Below, piece by piece: positions 1 through 11,493 of a stretch of DNA of 64,000 nucleotides; position 1 is the first letter of the stretch, and each line of letters opens with the position of its first letter. The DNA is from Streptomyces drozdowiczii. GTDB lineage: Bacteria; Actinomycetota; Actinomycetes; Streptomycetales; Streptomycetaceae. The translations under genes were made by a program, and so were the position numbers. The stretch spans positions 434,001 to 498,000 of the forward strand of contig NZ_CP098740.1 in NCBI RefSeq assembly GCF_026167665.1, given 5' to 3'. A model generated the notes under the pieces. The model had not been told where the DNA came from, did no database searches, and worked only from the letters and a program-made list of their open reading frames with translations.

Positions 1-760
1 ACCGGTCCGATCTGGGCCAGCGAGCCGGCCCGGGTCATCTGGTCGTGCCGGGTGGTGATCTCGTGGGATTCGATCCGGCCCGTGAGGTACGGCCGCCAGA
101 CGTCCGGTCCGGCGTCGTCCTGGGCCCGGTCGATCGTGGAGTTGAACAGCAGCAGGTCGCCGTCGTGCGTGCCGGGGACGAAGTCGACCGCCAGCTTCGC
201 GTTGTTGATCATGATGTCGACGATGACCTCCACCTGCCGCTCGTCGAGCCCGGCGAGCGCGCTGCCGCGCCGGTTCAGCACCTCGGCGACCTCGGCGTAG
301 GTGATGTCGCGGTCGCCCAGCTCGGCCGGGTCCACGTCGAGCACGCCGACGAGCACGTCCCGCACGGTGGGCACGGGTTCGTCCTCGAACCGGACGTCCT
401 TGACGGGGTAGGCGTCGAGGACGGCCAGCAGCGCGGTCCGTTCGCCGCGCGCCCGGAGTTCGCAGGCGAGTGCGTGGGCGATCAGTCCGCCCGCGGACCA
501 GCCGAGCAGCAGGTACGGTCCCTGCGGCTGGATCTTCTGGATGTGGTCGGCGTAGTCGGCCGCCATGTCCTCGTACGACACCGGCAGCGGCTCGGGGCGT
601 CCGAGACCGCGCGCCTGGAGGGCGTAGACCGGGTGCCGCGGGTCGATGTGGTGGAGCAGTCCGCTGTACGACCAGCTGATGCCGCCGCCGGGGTGCACGC
701 AGAACAGCGGGGTCTCGGTGCCGGTCGACCGCAGCGGCAGCAGTACGTCGAGCGCGTCGT
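1..760 (-). other. Type I thioesterase domain of the NRPS
   Basis: The last domain has an alpha/beta-hydrolase thioesterase pattern: FCVHPGGG near the start, nucleophile GWSAGG near 510, LDAY for the acidic residue near 455, and a candidate catalytic His in RHDQ near 45. Presence of a TE directly after T7 marks the end of the assembly line, so the product should be a heptapeptide. Whether it is released as a linear acid, a macrolactam or a lactone (the Thr hydroxyl is a possible nucleophile) cannot be read from the sequence. Confidence 0.85.
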
Positions 761-3700
761 CCGGGTTGTCCATGGCGAGGCGTTCGGTGAGCCCGGCGAC
801 GGTCGGCGCCTCGAACAGCATCCGCAGCCCCAGTTCCAGCCCCAGGGTCTCGCGGATGCGGGCGGCCAGCCGGGCGGCCAGCAGCGAGTGTCCGCCCAGG
901 TCGAAGAAGCCGTCGTCGATGCCCATGTGTTCGCGGCCGAGCACTTCGGCGAAGAGCCCGCACAGCATCTGCTCCTGCGGGGTCCGGGGTCCGCGCCCCA
1001 CACCCGAGACGCCGTACTCCGGGGCGGGCAGCGCGGCCCGGTCCAGTTTGCCGTTGGCGGTGAGCGGCAGCGCGTCCACGGTGACGAAGGCGGCCGGGAC
1101 CATGAAGTCGGGCAGTTCGCGGCGCAGCCGGCCGGACAGCTCGGCGGTCTCCGGCACGGCGTCGGGCGCGGGCACCAGGTAGGCGACGAGGCGCTTGTCC
1201 CCGGGCCGGTCCTCGCGGGCGACGACGGCCGCCTGGGCGACGCCGGGGCAGCCCGCGAGGACGGCTTCCACCTCGCCGGGCTCGATGCGCTGGCCGCGCA
1301 GCTTGACCTGGTGGTCGACGCGCCCGGCGAAGTCCAGCGTGCCGTCGGGGCGCCACGACGCGAGGTCGCCGGTGCGGTACATGCGGCTCCCGGCGGGCCC
1401 GTACAGGTCGGCGGTGAAGCGCTCCGCGGTGAGGCCGGGCCGGCCGAAGTAGCCGCGCGCGACGCCCGTCCCGGCGAGGTACAGCTCGCCGACCAGGCCG
1501 GCCGGCAGCGGGCGCAGGCGGTCGTCCAGCACGTAGGCGCGCATGTTCGCCATGGGGCCGCCGATCGGCACGGTGGCGGCGTTCTCGGGGAGGCCGCGTA
1601 CCTGGTGGCGGGTGGCGAGGGTGGTGGCCTCGGTGGGTCCGTAGCCGTTGACGACCTCGATGCCGGGGCAGGCGGCGAGCACCCGGGCGACGGCGGCCGG
1701 CGAGACCACGTCGCCGCCGGTCCACACCTCGCGCACTCCGGCGAGCAGCCCGGGGCGCTCCTCCGCGACGAGCCGGAACAGCCCGGCGGTCAGCCAGAGC
1801 CCGGTGACGCCGTGCGTGTCGATGGTGTGCTGGAGCAGGTCGAGGTCGAGCTGTCCGGGCGGTGCGACGACGATCCGGCCGCCGCTGAGCAGCGGCACCC
1901 ACAGTTCGTACGTGGAGAGGTCGAAGGCGGTCGGGGAGTGCATGAGCACCCGCTCGTGTCCGCCGCCCCGCCACTCCGGAGTGAGCGCGAGGCCCACCAC
2001 GTCCCGGTGCGTGACGGCCACGCCCTTCGGCCGCCCGGTCGAGCCGGAGGTGTACATGATGTACGCCAACTGCCCCGGCTCGCACGGCACTTCCACGGCG
2101 TCCGGGCCATGGCGTCCGGCACTGTCCAGCGCGTCCAGCACCTCCCGGGTGAGGACGAGCGCGGCGCCGCTCTCCCGCATGATCAGGTCGATGCGGGAGG
2201 CCGGGAAACGCGGGTCGAGCGGGACGTAGGCGCCGCCCGCCTTGATGACGGCCAGGATCGCCACGACCAGCTCGGCCGAGCGGTCGAGCATGACCGCGAC
2301 CGGGCTCTCGGGCCGGACGCCCTGACCGATCAGGGCCCGGGCCAGGGTGTCGGACCGCCGGTCGAGTTCCGCGTACGTCAGCTCGGTGCCGTCCGCCACG
2401 ACGGCGACGGCATCCGGGGTGGCACGCACCTGGCGGGCGAACAACGCGGGCAGCGCGTCCGGGGGCAGTTCCGCGGCGGTGTCGTTGAACGCGTGGAGCA
2501 GCCGGTGGCGTTCCGCGCCGGACATGAGGCCGATCCGGCTGATCGGCCGGTCCGGTGCGGCGACGGCCGCCCGCAGCAGCCGGGCCCAGCGCTCGAACAG
2601 CAGCTCCACGGTGGCTGCGTCGAACAGGTCGGTGGCGTACTCCACCGCGCCGACGAGTCCGTCGGCGCCGCCGTCCGGGCGGAACTGCTCGGCGAGGCTG
2701 AAGGTGAGGTCGACGCGGGATGTCCCGGTCGGTGCCTCCAGGTGGTCCGTGTCGAGGCCGGGCAGGGCGAAGTCGCCCAGCGGGGCGTTCTGAAGGGCCA
2801 GCATGACCTGGAACAGCGGGTGGTGGGCCAGGGACCGCACCGGATTGGCCACCTCCACCAGGTATTCGAAGGGCACGTCCTGGTGGTCGTACGCGGTGAG
2901 TGCCTTCTGCCGGACGCGGCCCAGGAGTTCCGCGAAGCCGGGGTCGCCGCCGGTGTCGGTGCGCAGGACGAGGGTGTTGACGAAGAAGCCGACGAGCTCG
3001 TCCAGCGCCTGGTCGGTGCGGCCGGCGATCGGGCTGCCGATGGGGATGTCCGTGCCGGCGCCGAGCCGGGTGAGCAGGGCGGCGAGTCCGGCCTGGAGCA
3101 CCATGAACATGCTGGCGCCGCGTTCGGCGGCCAGGTCGCGCAGGGCCTGGTGCAGCTCGGGGTCGAGCCGGACGACGACCCGGTCGCCGCGCTGCGAGGC
3201 GACGGGCGGCCGGGGCCGGTCGGCGGGGAGCGGGAGCTGCTGCGGGATGCCCGCGAGCTCGTCGCGCCAGTAGGCGAGCTGCCGGGCGAAGAGACTGTCC
3301 GGGTCGCCGGCGTCACCGAGCAGGTCGCGCTGCCAGCGGGTGTAGTCGGCGTACTGCACGGGCAGCGGGGACCAGCCCGGTTCCTCGTCGCGGCAGCGGG
3401 CGGCGTACGCGGTCGCGAGGTCGGCGGAGAGCGGGCCCATGGACCAGCCGTCGGCGGCGATGTGGTGGACCACGACGAGCAGTACGTGGCGGTCGGGGGC
3501 GAGCGCGAACAGCTCGGCCCGGACCGGGGGTTCCGCCGCGAGGTCGAAGCCGCGCCGCGCCGCTTCGGCCAGGCGACCGGGGAGCGCGCTCTCGTCCAGA
3601 TCCACGACGGGCAGCGCGGGGTGCGCCTGTGCCGGGGTCAGCACGACCTGGTGCGGGGTGCCGTCGGTCTCGCGGAACACCGTGCGCAGGCTCTCGTGCC

Positions 3701-6700
3701 GGGCGACGACGTCCGCGAGCGCGGCGTGCAGCGCGTGCCGGTCGAGGCTGCCGGTGAGGCCGAGCGCGAGCGGCATGTTGTACGTGGCGCTCGGCCCGTC
3801 CATCCGGTGCAGGAACCACAGGCGGCGCTGGGCGAAGGACAGCTCCACGCGCTCCGCGCGGGGCAGGGCGGTCAGCGCGGGGCGGGCGGCTCCGGCCCCG
3901 TCGAGGCGGGCCGCCAGACCGGCCACGGTGGGGGTCTCGAAGAGGGTGCGGACCTCCAGCTCCGCGCCGAGGGTCGCTCGGACCCGGGAGGCCAGGCGGG
4001 TCGCGAGCAGCGAGTGCCCGCCGAGGTCGAAAAAGCTGTCGTCCACCCCGACCTGGGCGAGTCCGAGGACTTCGGCGTACAGCTCCGCGAGCAGCTGCTC
4101 CTGCGGGGTGCGGGGTGCCCGTCCGCCCACGGCGGGGCCGAGGTCGGGCGCGGGCAGCGCGCGCCGGTCCAGCTTCCCGCTGGCCGTCAGCGGCAGGGCG
4201 TCCAGCGCCACGAACGCCGACGGGACCAGGTGGTCGGGGAGCCGTTCACGCAGCCAGTCGCGGAGTTCGCCGAGGAGGGCGCCGGTGCTCCGGCCGCCGG
4301 TGGGGCGGTTGGTCAGCGAGGACAGCGGCCGGCCGACGGGCCGCGTGGGGCGGTAGGCGACCGGGGAGCCGTGGAGCACGCCCGGGTCCGCGAAGACGAC
4401 GTCCAGGGCGTCGTCCGAAGTGGCCGACCAGGTGACGGACACCGCGCGGCCGTGCTCCCGGCCGAGGGCGTGGAAGTCCTCGGGGTCGGGGAGGCCGTGC
4501 TCCTCGTCCGGGGCGTGCAGCCGTTCCCGCAGCTCCGCGAGGGCGGCGGTGTCTTCGTGCAGCGCGCGGGCGAGGGCTGATTCCCGCACGACACGGCGGT
4601 TGGGGACGCCGGTGATCCGCAGGACGTCGGCGGGCGGCTCCGCGAGGAGGCCGCGCAGGGCGTCGGGGCCTGCGATGTCCCGGCCCCAGGCCAACTCTGC
4701 GGTCCGGGGCGCGGGCTCCGGGGCGGCGGGTGCCTTGTGCAGGGTGACGTCGTAGCGGTAGCGGCTCAGTTCGTTGTGGTGGCGGCCGCGCTTGACCTCG
4801 ACGGACACCGTGCCGATGTCCGTGCCGTGCTCCCGCAGGGCGGCGAAGAAGTCCGGGTCGACCAGGAGTTCCTTCTCCACCCTGACCGCCTGCTCCACCG
4901 CACGGCGTACGGCGGCGGGGTCGGCGTCGTCACCCGTCCGGTGCAGCTGGACGGCGGTCGCGAACGGGCGCAGCAGGCGCAGATTGCGTACGTCTCCGAT
5001 GAACAGGGCGCCACCTGGGGCGAGCAGCCCCATGAGCTTGCCGATGACGTCGGCGAGGTAGTTGGCGGACGGGAAGTACTGCACCACCGAGTTGATGACG
5101 ATGGTGTCGAACGCCCCGGCCGGCAGTCCCTCGGTGTCGTGCGCCGGACGGGTCTGGAGGACCACCCGCCCGATGAGCCGTTCCTCGTCGGCCACCTGGG
5201 CGGTCAGGGCGTCGATGGCGGTGGCGGAGAAGTCGGTCGCCCAGTAGGTCTCGCAGTGGGGCGCGATCCGGGAGAGCAGCAGGCCGGTGCCGACGCCGAC
5301 TTCGAGCACCCGGCGGGGGGCGAGGCCGAGGATGCGGGCCACGGTGGCGTCCCGCCATTCGCGCATCTGCTCCTCGGGGATGGGCTGTGCGTCGTAACTG
5401 CTGTTCCAGCCGACGAAGTTGTCGCCGAAGGGTGCCGTGTCGGGAGCGATGGGCAGGGCGTCGTAGATGTCCTGCCACTCCCCCACCTGGTCCGCTTCGA
5501 GGCCGCTGTCCCTGGCCGGGTCCTGGTGCGGGACGACGTAGCCGACGAGCCGGTCGTCCTGAGCGAGGACGGCGGTCTGCGCGACGGCGGGGTGTGCGGT
5601 GAGTGCGGCCTCGATCTCGCCGGGTTCGACACGGAAGCCGCGCACCTTCACCTGGTCGTCGGCGCGGCCGGCGTACTCCAGCTGTCCGTCGCCGAGTCGG
5701 CGGACGAGGTCGCCGGTGCGGTACATGCGCTCACCGGGGACGAATGGGCAGGCGACGAACCTGCCCGCCGTCAGCCCGGGCCGGTTGAGGTAGCCCCGGG
5801 CGAGGCCCGCGCCTGCCACGTACAGCTCGCCGGTGACGCCGGGCGGCACGGGCCCGAGCCGGTCGTCCAGGACGTACACCCGGGCGTTGGCGATGGGCCG
5901 GCCGATCGGTGGCACACCGTGGCCGGGGGTCAGCGGGTCGCTCATGGTCGCGCAGACGGTGGTCTCGGTCGGGCCGTACGCGTTGATCATGCGGCGTCCG
6001 GGCGCCCACCGCGCCACCAGCTCGGGCGGGCACGCCTCCCCGGCCACGACCAGCGTGGACGCGCGCACGGTCCCGTCCGGCACGGCGGCCAGGACCGACG
6101 GCGGCACCGTGACATGGGTGATGCCGAGGTCCGGGTCGGTGAGTGCGGCGACGGGCTCGGTCGCCGGGGGCAGCACGAGGGCGGCGCCGCTGAGCAGGGC
6201 GGTGCAGATCTCCGAGACCGAGGCGTCGAAGCTGGGCGAGGCGAACTGGAGGACCCGGCTGTCGGGTCGGACCGCGAAGCGTTCGATCTGCCCGGCGACC
6301 AGGCTCGCCAGACCACCGTGTCCGACGATGACACCCTTGGGCCGACCGGTCGAGCCGGAGGTGTAGATGACGTAGGCCGGGTGCCGCACATCGAGCGCGA
6401 CCCGCGGGTCGGTCTCCGGCCAGTCGCCCTCCGACACCGTCGCGGGGTCGTCGACCACCAACGCCGGACGGGCATCGTCCAGCATGTACGCGATCCGCGC
6501 CCGCGGATACGCCGGGTCCACCGGCAGATACGCCGCACCGGCCTTCAGTACCCCCAGGACCGCGACCACCGACTCCACCGACTTCGGCAGAGCCACCGCC
6601 ACCACCTGCTCCGGACCCACCCCACGCGCGATCAGGGCGTGGGCGAAGCGGTTGGCACGGCTGTCGAGTTGTCGATATGTCAGTTCGTCGTCGCCGCAGA

Positions 6701-9700
6701 CGAGTGCGAGCGCGTCGGGTGTCGCCTCCACCTGGGCCGCGAAGGCCCGGGGAAGCGGGACCGCGCCGACGTCTCGGGTGGTGGCGTTGTCCCGTTCCAG
6801 CAGCCGGTGCCGCTCGTCGGCGTCGAGGAGGTCGATCCCGCCGATCGGCTGTTCCGGGTCTGCGGTGACGGCCTTCAGCAGGAGCGTCCAACGGCGGACC
6901 AGCGTCTCGACCGTCGTGCGGTCGAACAGGTCGGTGGCGTACTCGACGGCTCCGACGATGCCGGCCGGGGCGCCGTCCGGAGAGAACCGCTCCACCATGC
7001 TCACGCCGAGGTCGAACTTGGCGGTGCCGGTCGCGACCGCGTAGGTCGTGACGTCCAGGCCGGGCAGCGAGAACCGGCCGGTCGGGGCGTTCTGCACGGC
7101 CAGGATGGTCTGGAAGAGAGGGTGGTGGGACAGCGACCTGGACGGGTTCAGCGCCTCCACCAGATGCTCGAACGGCACGTCCTGATGCGCGTACGCCGAC
7201 AACGCCGTCTCCCGCACCCGACCCAGCAGCTCACCGAAACTCGGATCGCCGCTCGTGTCCGTCCGGAGCACCAAGGTGTTCACGAAGAACCCGACCAGAT
7301 CGTCCAGCGCCTCGTCGGTACGCCCCGCGATCGGACTCCCGATCGGGATATCGGTCCCCGCGCCCAACCGCGTGTACAGCGCGGCCAGACCCGCCTGCAA
7401 CACCATGAACAGGCTGGTGCCCGTCCGCCTGGCCAGCTCGGCCAGTGAGGTGTGCAGTTCGGTGTCGAGTTCCAGGCCGATGTGGTCGCCCTGCCGGCCG
7501 GCGACGGCGGGGCGGGGGCGGTCGGTGGGCAGGGGAAGCAGTTCCGGCAGGTCGGCAAGTTGCCGCTTCCAGTAGCCGAGTTGTTCGGCGAAGCGGCTCT
7601 CCGGGTCAGCGGCGTCACCGAGGAGTTCGCGCTGCCAGAGCGTGTAGTCGGCGTACTGGACCGGCAGTTCCGGCCTGGCCGCAGGCCGGCCTTCGCAGCG
7701 TGCCGCGTACGCCTCGGCGAGGTCGCGGGCCAGCGGGCCGGTGGACCAGCCGTCGGCGACGATGTGGTGCATGACGAGGAGCAGCACGTACTCGTCGGGT
7801 GCGACCGTGAACAACTCGGCGCGCAAGGGCGGTTCGGCCGACAGGTCGAAGGGCTGCCGGGCGGACTCGGCGAGGAGGTGCGGCAGTTCGTCCGCCGGCA
7901 CCTCGGGCGCGCGGGCCCGGAGCCGGACGGCTGCCGGTTCCAGCAGCCGCTGGCAGGGTACGCCGTCGACCTCCGGGAACACCGTCCGCAGGCTCTCGTG
8001 CCGGGCCACCACATCGGCCAGCGCCTGGTCGAGCGCGCCCCGGTCGAGCGTTCCGGTCAGCTGGAGCGCCAGCGGGATGTGGTATGTGGCGGCGGTGGCG
8101 TCCATGCGGTGCAGGAACCACAGGCGGCGCTGCGCGAAGGACAGCGGCACCGTTTCGGGCCGCTCGTACGCGGTGAGCGCCGGGCGCACCCCGTCGGCCG
8201 CCGCCAGTGCCCCGGCCAGGCCGGCCACGGTGGGTGCCTGGAAGAGGGCGCGCAGCCCGAGTTCCACGCCGAGCACCGAGCGCACCCGGGCGACCAGCCT
8301 GGTGGCGAGCAGGGAGTGCCCGCCCAGGTCGAAGAAGTCGTCGTCCACGGAGACCCGGGGCACGTCGAGCACCTCCGCGAACAGTTCGGCGAGGATCTGC
8401 TCACGCGGGGTGCGCGGCGCCCGGCCGCCGTCCGTGGACGCGGGGTCCGGCGCGGGCAGCGCCGCCCGGTCCAGCTTCCCGTTCGGCGTCAACGGCAACG
8501 CGTCGAGCAGCGCGAACGCGGACGGCACCAGGTAGTCCGGCAGCCGGTCGCGCAGGTGGGCGGCCAGCTCCACGGGGCGCACGGCCGCACCGGGACGCGG
8601 CACCACGTAGCCGACGAGCCGGTCGTCCCGGGCCACGACGGCGGCCTGGGCCACGCCGGGGTGCGCGGCGAGCGCGGCCTCGACCTCGCCCGGCTCGATC
8701 CGGAAGCCGCGCACCTTCACCTGCTGGTCGGCGCGGCCGGCATACTCCAGCTCGCCGTCGGCGCGGCGCCGGACCAGGTCGCCGGTGCGGTACATCCGCG
8801 CGCCCGCCGGACCGAAGGGGCAGGCCGTGAACCGTCCCGCCGTGAGGCCGGGGCGGCCCAGGTAGCCGCGGGCCAGGCCGGGCCCGGCAACGTACAACTC
8901 ACCGGTCACGCCCGGCGGTACGGCGCGCAGCCGTTCGTCCAGGACGTAGGTCCGGAAGTCCGCGACCGGGCGGCCGATCGGGGGCACACCGGTGCCCGGG
9001 ACGAGCGGATCGCTCATGGTGGCGCAGACCGTGGTCTCGGTCGGGCCGTACGCGTTGATCATGCGGCGTCCGGGGGCCCACCGCTCGACCAGTTCCGGCG
9101 GGCACGCCTCGCCCGCGACCACCAGGGTGGAGGCGGTGAGTCCGGCATCGCCCAGTGCGGCGAGGGCGGAGGGCGGCAGTGTCACATGGGTGACGCCGAG
9201 GTCCGGGTCCGCGAGGGCGTCCAGCGGGGTGTCGGCGGGGGCGAGGACGAGCGCGGCGCCGGTCAGCAGCGCGCCGCACAGGTCCCAGAAGGACGCGTCG
9301 AAGCTGGGCGAGGCGAACTGGAGCACCCGGCTCCCCGCCGCCACGCCGAGCCGGTCGGCCTGCACCGCTGCCAGACGCGACACACCGGCGTGGCTCACGA
9401 CGACGCCCTTGGGGCGGCCGGTCGAGCCGGAGGTGTAGATGACGTAGGCCGGGTGCCGCACATCGAGCGCGACCTGCGGGTCGCTCTCGGGCCGGTCGCC
9501 CTGCGACACCATCGCGGGGTCGTCCACCACGAGGGCCGGACGAGCGTCATCGAGCATGTACGCGATACGGGCCTCGGGGTACGCCGGGTCCACCGGCAGA
9601 TACGCCGCACCGGCCTTCAGCACACCGAGCACGGCGACCACCGACTCCACCGACCTCGGCAGAGCCACCGCCACCACCTGCTCCGGGCCCACCCCACGCG

Positions 9701-11493
9701 CGATCAACGCATGAGCGAACCGGTTGGCGCGCACGTCGAGTTGTCGGTACGTCAACTCCTCGTCGCCGCAGACGAGGGCGACCGCGTCCGGTGTCGCCGC
9801 CACCCGCCCCGCGAACAGTTCCGGAAGGCTCGTCCCGGCCGCCTCGTCCGCGACGGCGGGCAGCAGCGCGCCGCGCTCCGCGGCGGACAGCAGATCGATG
9901 GCACCGATCGGGCGCTCCGGAGCGGCGACGACCTCGGCCAGCAGCCTGGTCCACCTGGCGGCCAGCGCCTCGACCGTCGCGCGGTCGAACAGGTCGGTGC
10001 TGTATTCCACGGCGCCGCTGAGGCCGGCCGGCTCGCCGTCGGGGCCGTACTCCTCGGCGAACCCGAAGGTCAGGTCGAGCCGCGCGGTCCCCGTGAGCAC
10101 GGGCAGCGCGGAGACCTGGAGGCCGGGGAGGTCGAAGGCGCCGCCCGGCGCGTTCTGCACGGCCAGGCCGGTCTGGAAGAGGGGGTGGTGGGACAGCGAC
10201 CGGGAGGGGTTCAGCGCCTCCACCAGATGCTCGAACGGCACGTCCTGATGCGCGTACGCCGACAACGCCGTCTCCCGCACCCGGCCCAGCAGCTCACCGA
10301 AGCTCGGGTCACCACTGGTGTCCGTCCGGAGCACCAAGGTGTTCACGAAGAACCCGACCAGATCGTCCAGCGCCTCGTCGGTACGCCCCGCGATCGGACT
10401 CCCGATCGCGATGTCCGTCCCCGCGCCCAACCGTGTGTACAGCGCGGCCAGACCCGCCTGCAACACCATGAAGAGGGTGGCGCCGGATCGCCGGGCCAAC
10501 TCTACGAGCCGCGCGTGCAGTTCGGCGTCGATGCGGAGTTCCAGCACATCCCCGGCGTACGACATGACGGCCGGGCGCGGTCGGTCGGCGGGGAGGTGGA
10601 GCTGTTCGGGCATGCCCGCCAGCGTCCGTTCCCAGTAGGCGACTTGACGGGAGAAGAGGCTGTCGGGGTCGTCCTCGTCGCCGAGGAGTTCGTGCTGCCA
10701 CAAGGTGTAATCCGCGTACGTCACCGGCAGCGGCGGCCACTCCGGTGCTCCGCCGCTCCGCCGGGTGGTGTAAGCGGCGGCCAGGTCGCGGGCGAGCGGG
10801 CCCATGGACCAGCCGTCCCCGACGATGTGGTGCATGACGAGGAGCAGCACGTGCTCGTCCGGTGCGACCGCGAACAGCTCGGCCCGCACGGGGATTTCGG
10901 TGGTCAGGTCGAAGCCGCGCACGGCCGCGTCCCGCAGCAGCGCGGGCACCTCGGACGCGCCGGCCGGGCGCACGGTCAGCGGGACGCCGGCCTCGGCGGT
11001 GTCCAGCACGCGCTGGTGCGGGATGCCGCCGGTGTGCGGGAACACCGTGCGCAGGGTCTCGTGGCGGGTCATCACGTCGGCCAGGGCGGCGCCGAGCGCG
11101 TCCCGGTCGAGGTCGCCGGAGAGCCGCAGGGCCAGCGGCATGTGGTAGGTGGCGCTCGGCGCGCCGAACTGCTGGAGGAACCAGAGGCGGCGCTGGGCGA
11201 ACGACAGCGGCAGCATCTCGCGCCGAGGCCGGGGCACGAGTGCGCGGCGCGCGGTGCCGGCGTCGTGCAGCCCGGCCGCCAGCCCGGCGGGGGTCGGGTC
11301 GCGGAACAGGGCGCGCAGTTCCAGTTCGATACCGAGGGTCGCCCGGACCCGCGAGACGAGCCGGGTGGCGAGTAGGGAGTGCCCGCCCAGCGCGAAGAAG
11401 TCGTCGTCGGCCCCGACCCGGGAGAGGCCCAGGACGTCGGCGAACAGCTCGCACAGGATCTGTTCCTGCGGGGTGCGCGGCGCCCGGCCGCCC
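1..11493 (-). CDS. NRPS, C-terminal part: T4, modules 5-7 and thioesterase (runs off left edge)
   Basis: This frame stays open from the 1-bp break near 11493 to the window edge; I checked it at about 11394, 9435, 8331, 5640, 4029 and 903. Approximate domains: T4 11480-11280, C5 11230-9910, A5 9890-8450, T5 8430-8230, C6 8160-6850, A6 6820-5600 with an inserted methyltransferase 5480-4740, T6 4110-3900, C7 3850-2540, A7 2500-1030, T7 1000-790, TE 760 to edge. T domains carry DLGGHSLL and C domains carry HHIAxDGWS-type motifs. Codes read by eye: A5 DAWTVAAVC (Phe type), A6 DASTVAAVC (published Tyr code), A7 DLYWWGGTL (no exact match; resembles Val codes). Together with the two upstream segments it forms one assembly line. 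It has no clear start of its own, so I regard it as the continuation of the upstream reading frame. A few TE residues lie outside the window. Confidence 0.88.
4740..5480 (-). other. N-methyltransferase domain inserted in adenylation domain A6
   Basis: About 250 residues with a class I SAM-binding fold sit between the A8 motif of A6 (VKVRGFR, near 5640) and its A10 motif (GKLD, near 4170). The SAM-binding loop reads LEVGVGTG. This is the usual place for N-methylation domains in NRPS adenylation domains, so the residue loaded by module 6 (Tyr-like code) should be N-methylated. It is the only methyltransferase domain in the seven modules. N-methylation rather than another methylation is inferred from position. 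Confidence 0.85.
7120..7410 (-). repeat. Near-identical C-domain segment, copy in C6
   Basis: Nearly identical in DNA to 10180-10470 in C5. The neighbouring A domains A5 and A6 also share long near-identical blocks (about 9370-9720 versus 6300-6650, and 8980-9110 versus 5926-6060). Modules 5 and 6 therefore appear to descend from a recent module duplication, before or after the methyltransferase insertion. Confidence 0.75.
10180..10470 (-). repeat. Near-identical C-domain segment, copy in C5
   Basis: Partner of 7120-7410; see that entry. The block encodes the C-domain stretch around [12 protein letters not shown]. Confidence 0.75.

Noticed and set aside
45..4580. Plus-strand ORF of 1511 codons opposite the NRPS, with similar long ORFs at 7452-11375, 10862-16492, 19190-21142 and 20962-23475
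   Set aside because: They are mirror images of NRPS domains in a high-GC gene, rich in Gly/Arg/Val/Gln, and show no domain motif.
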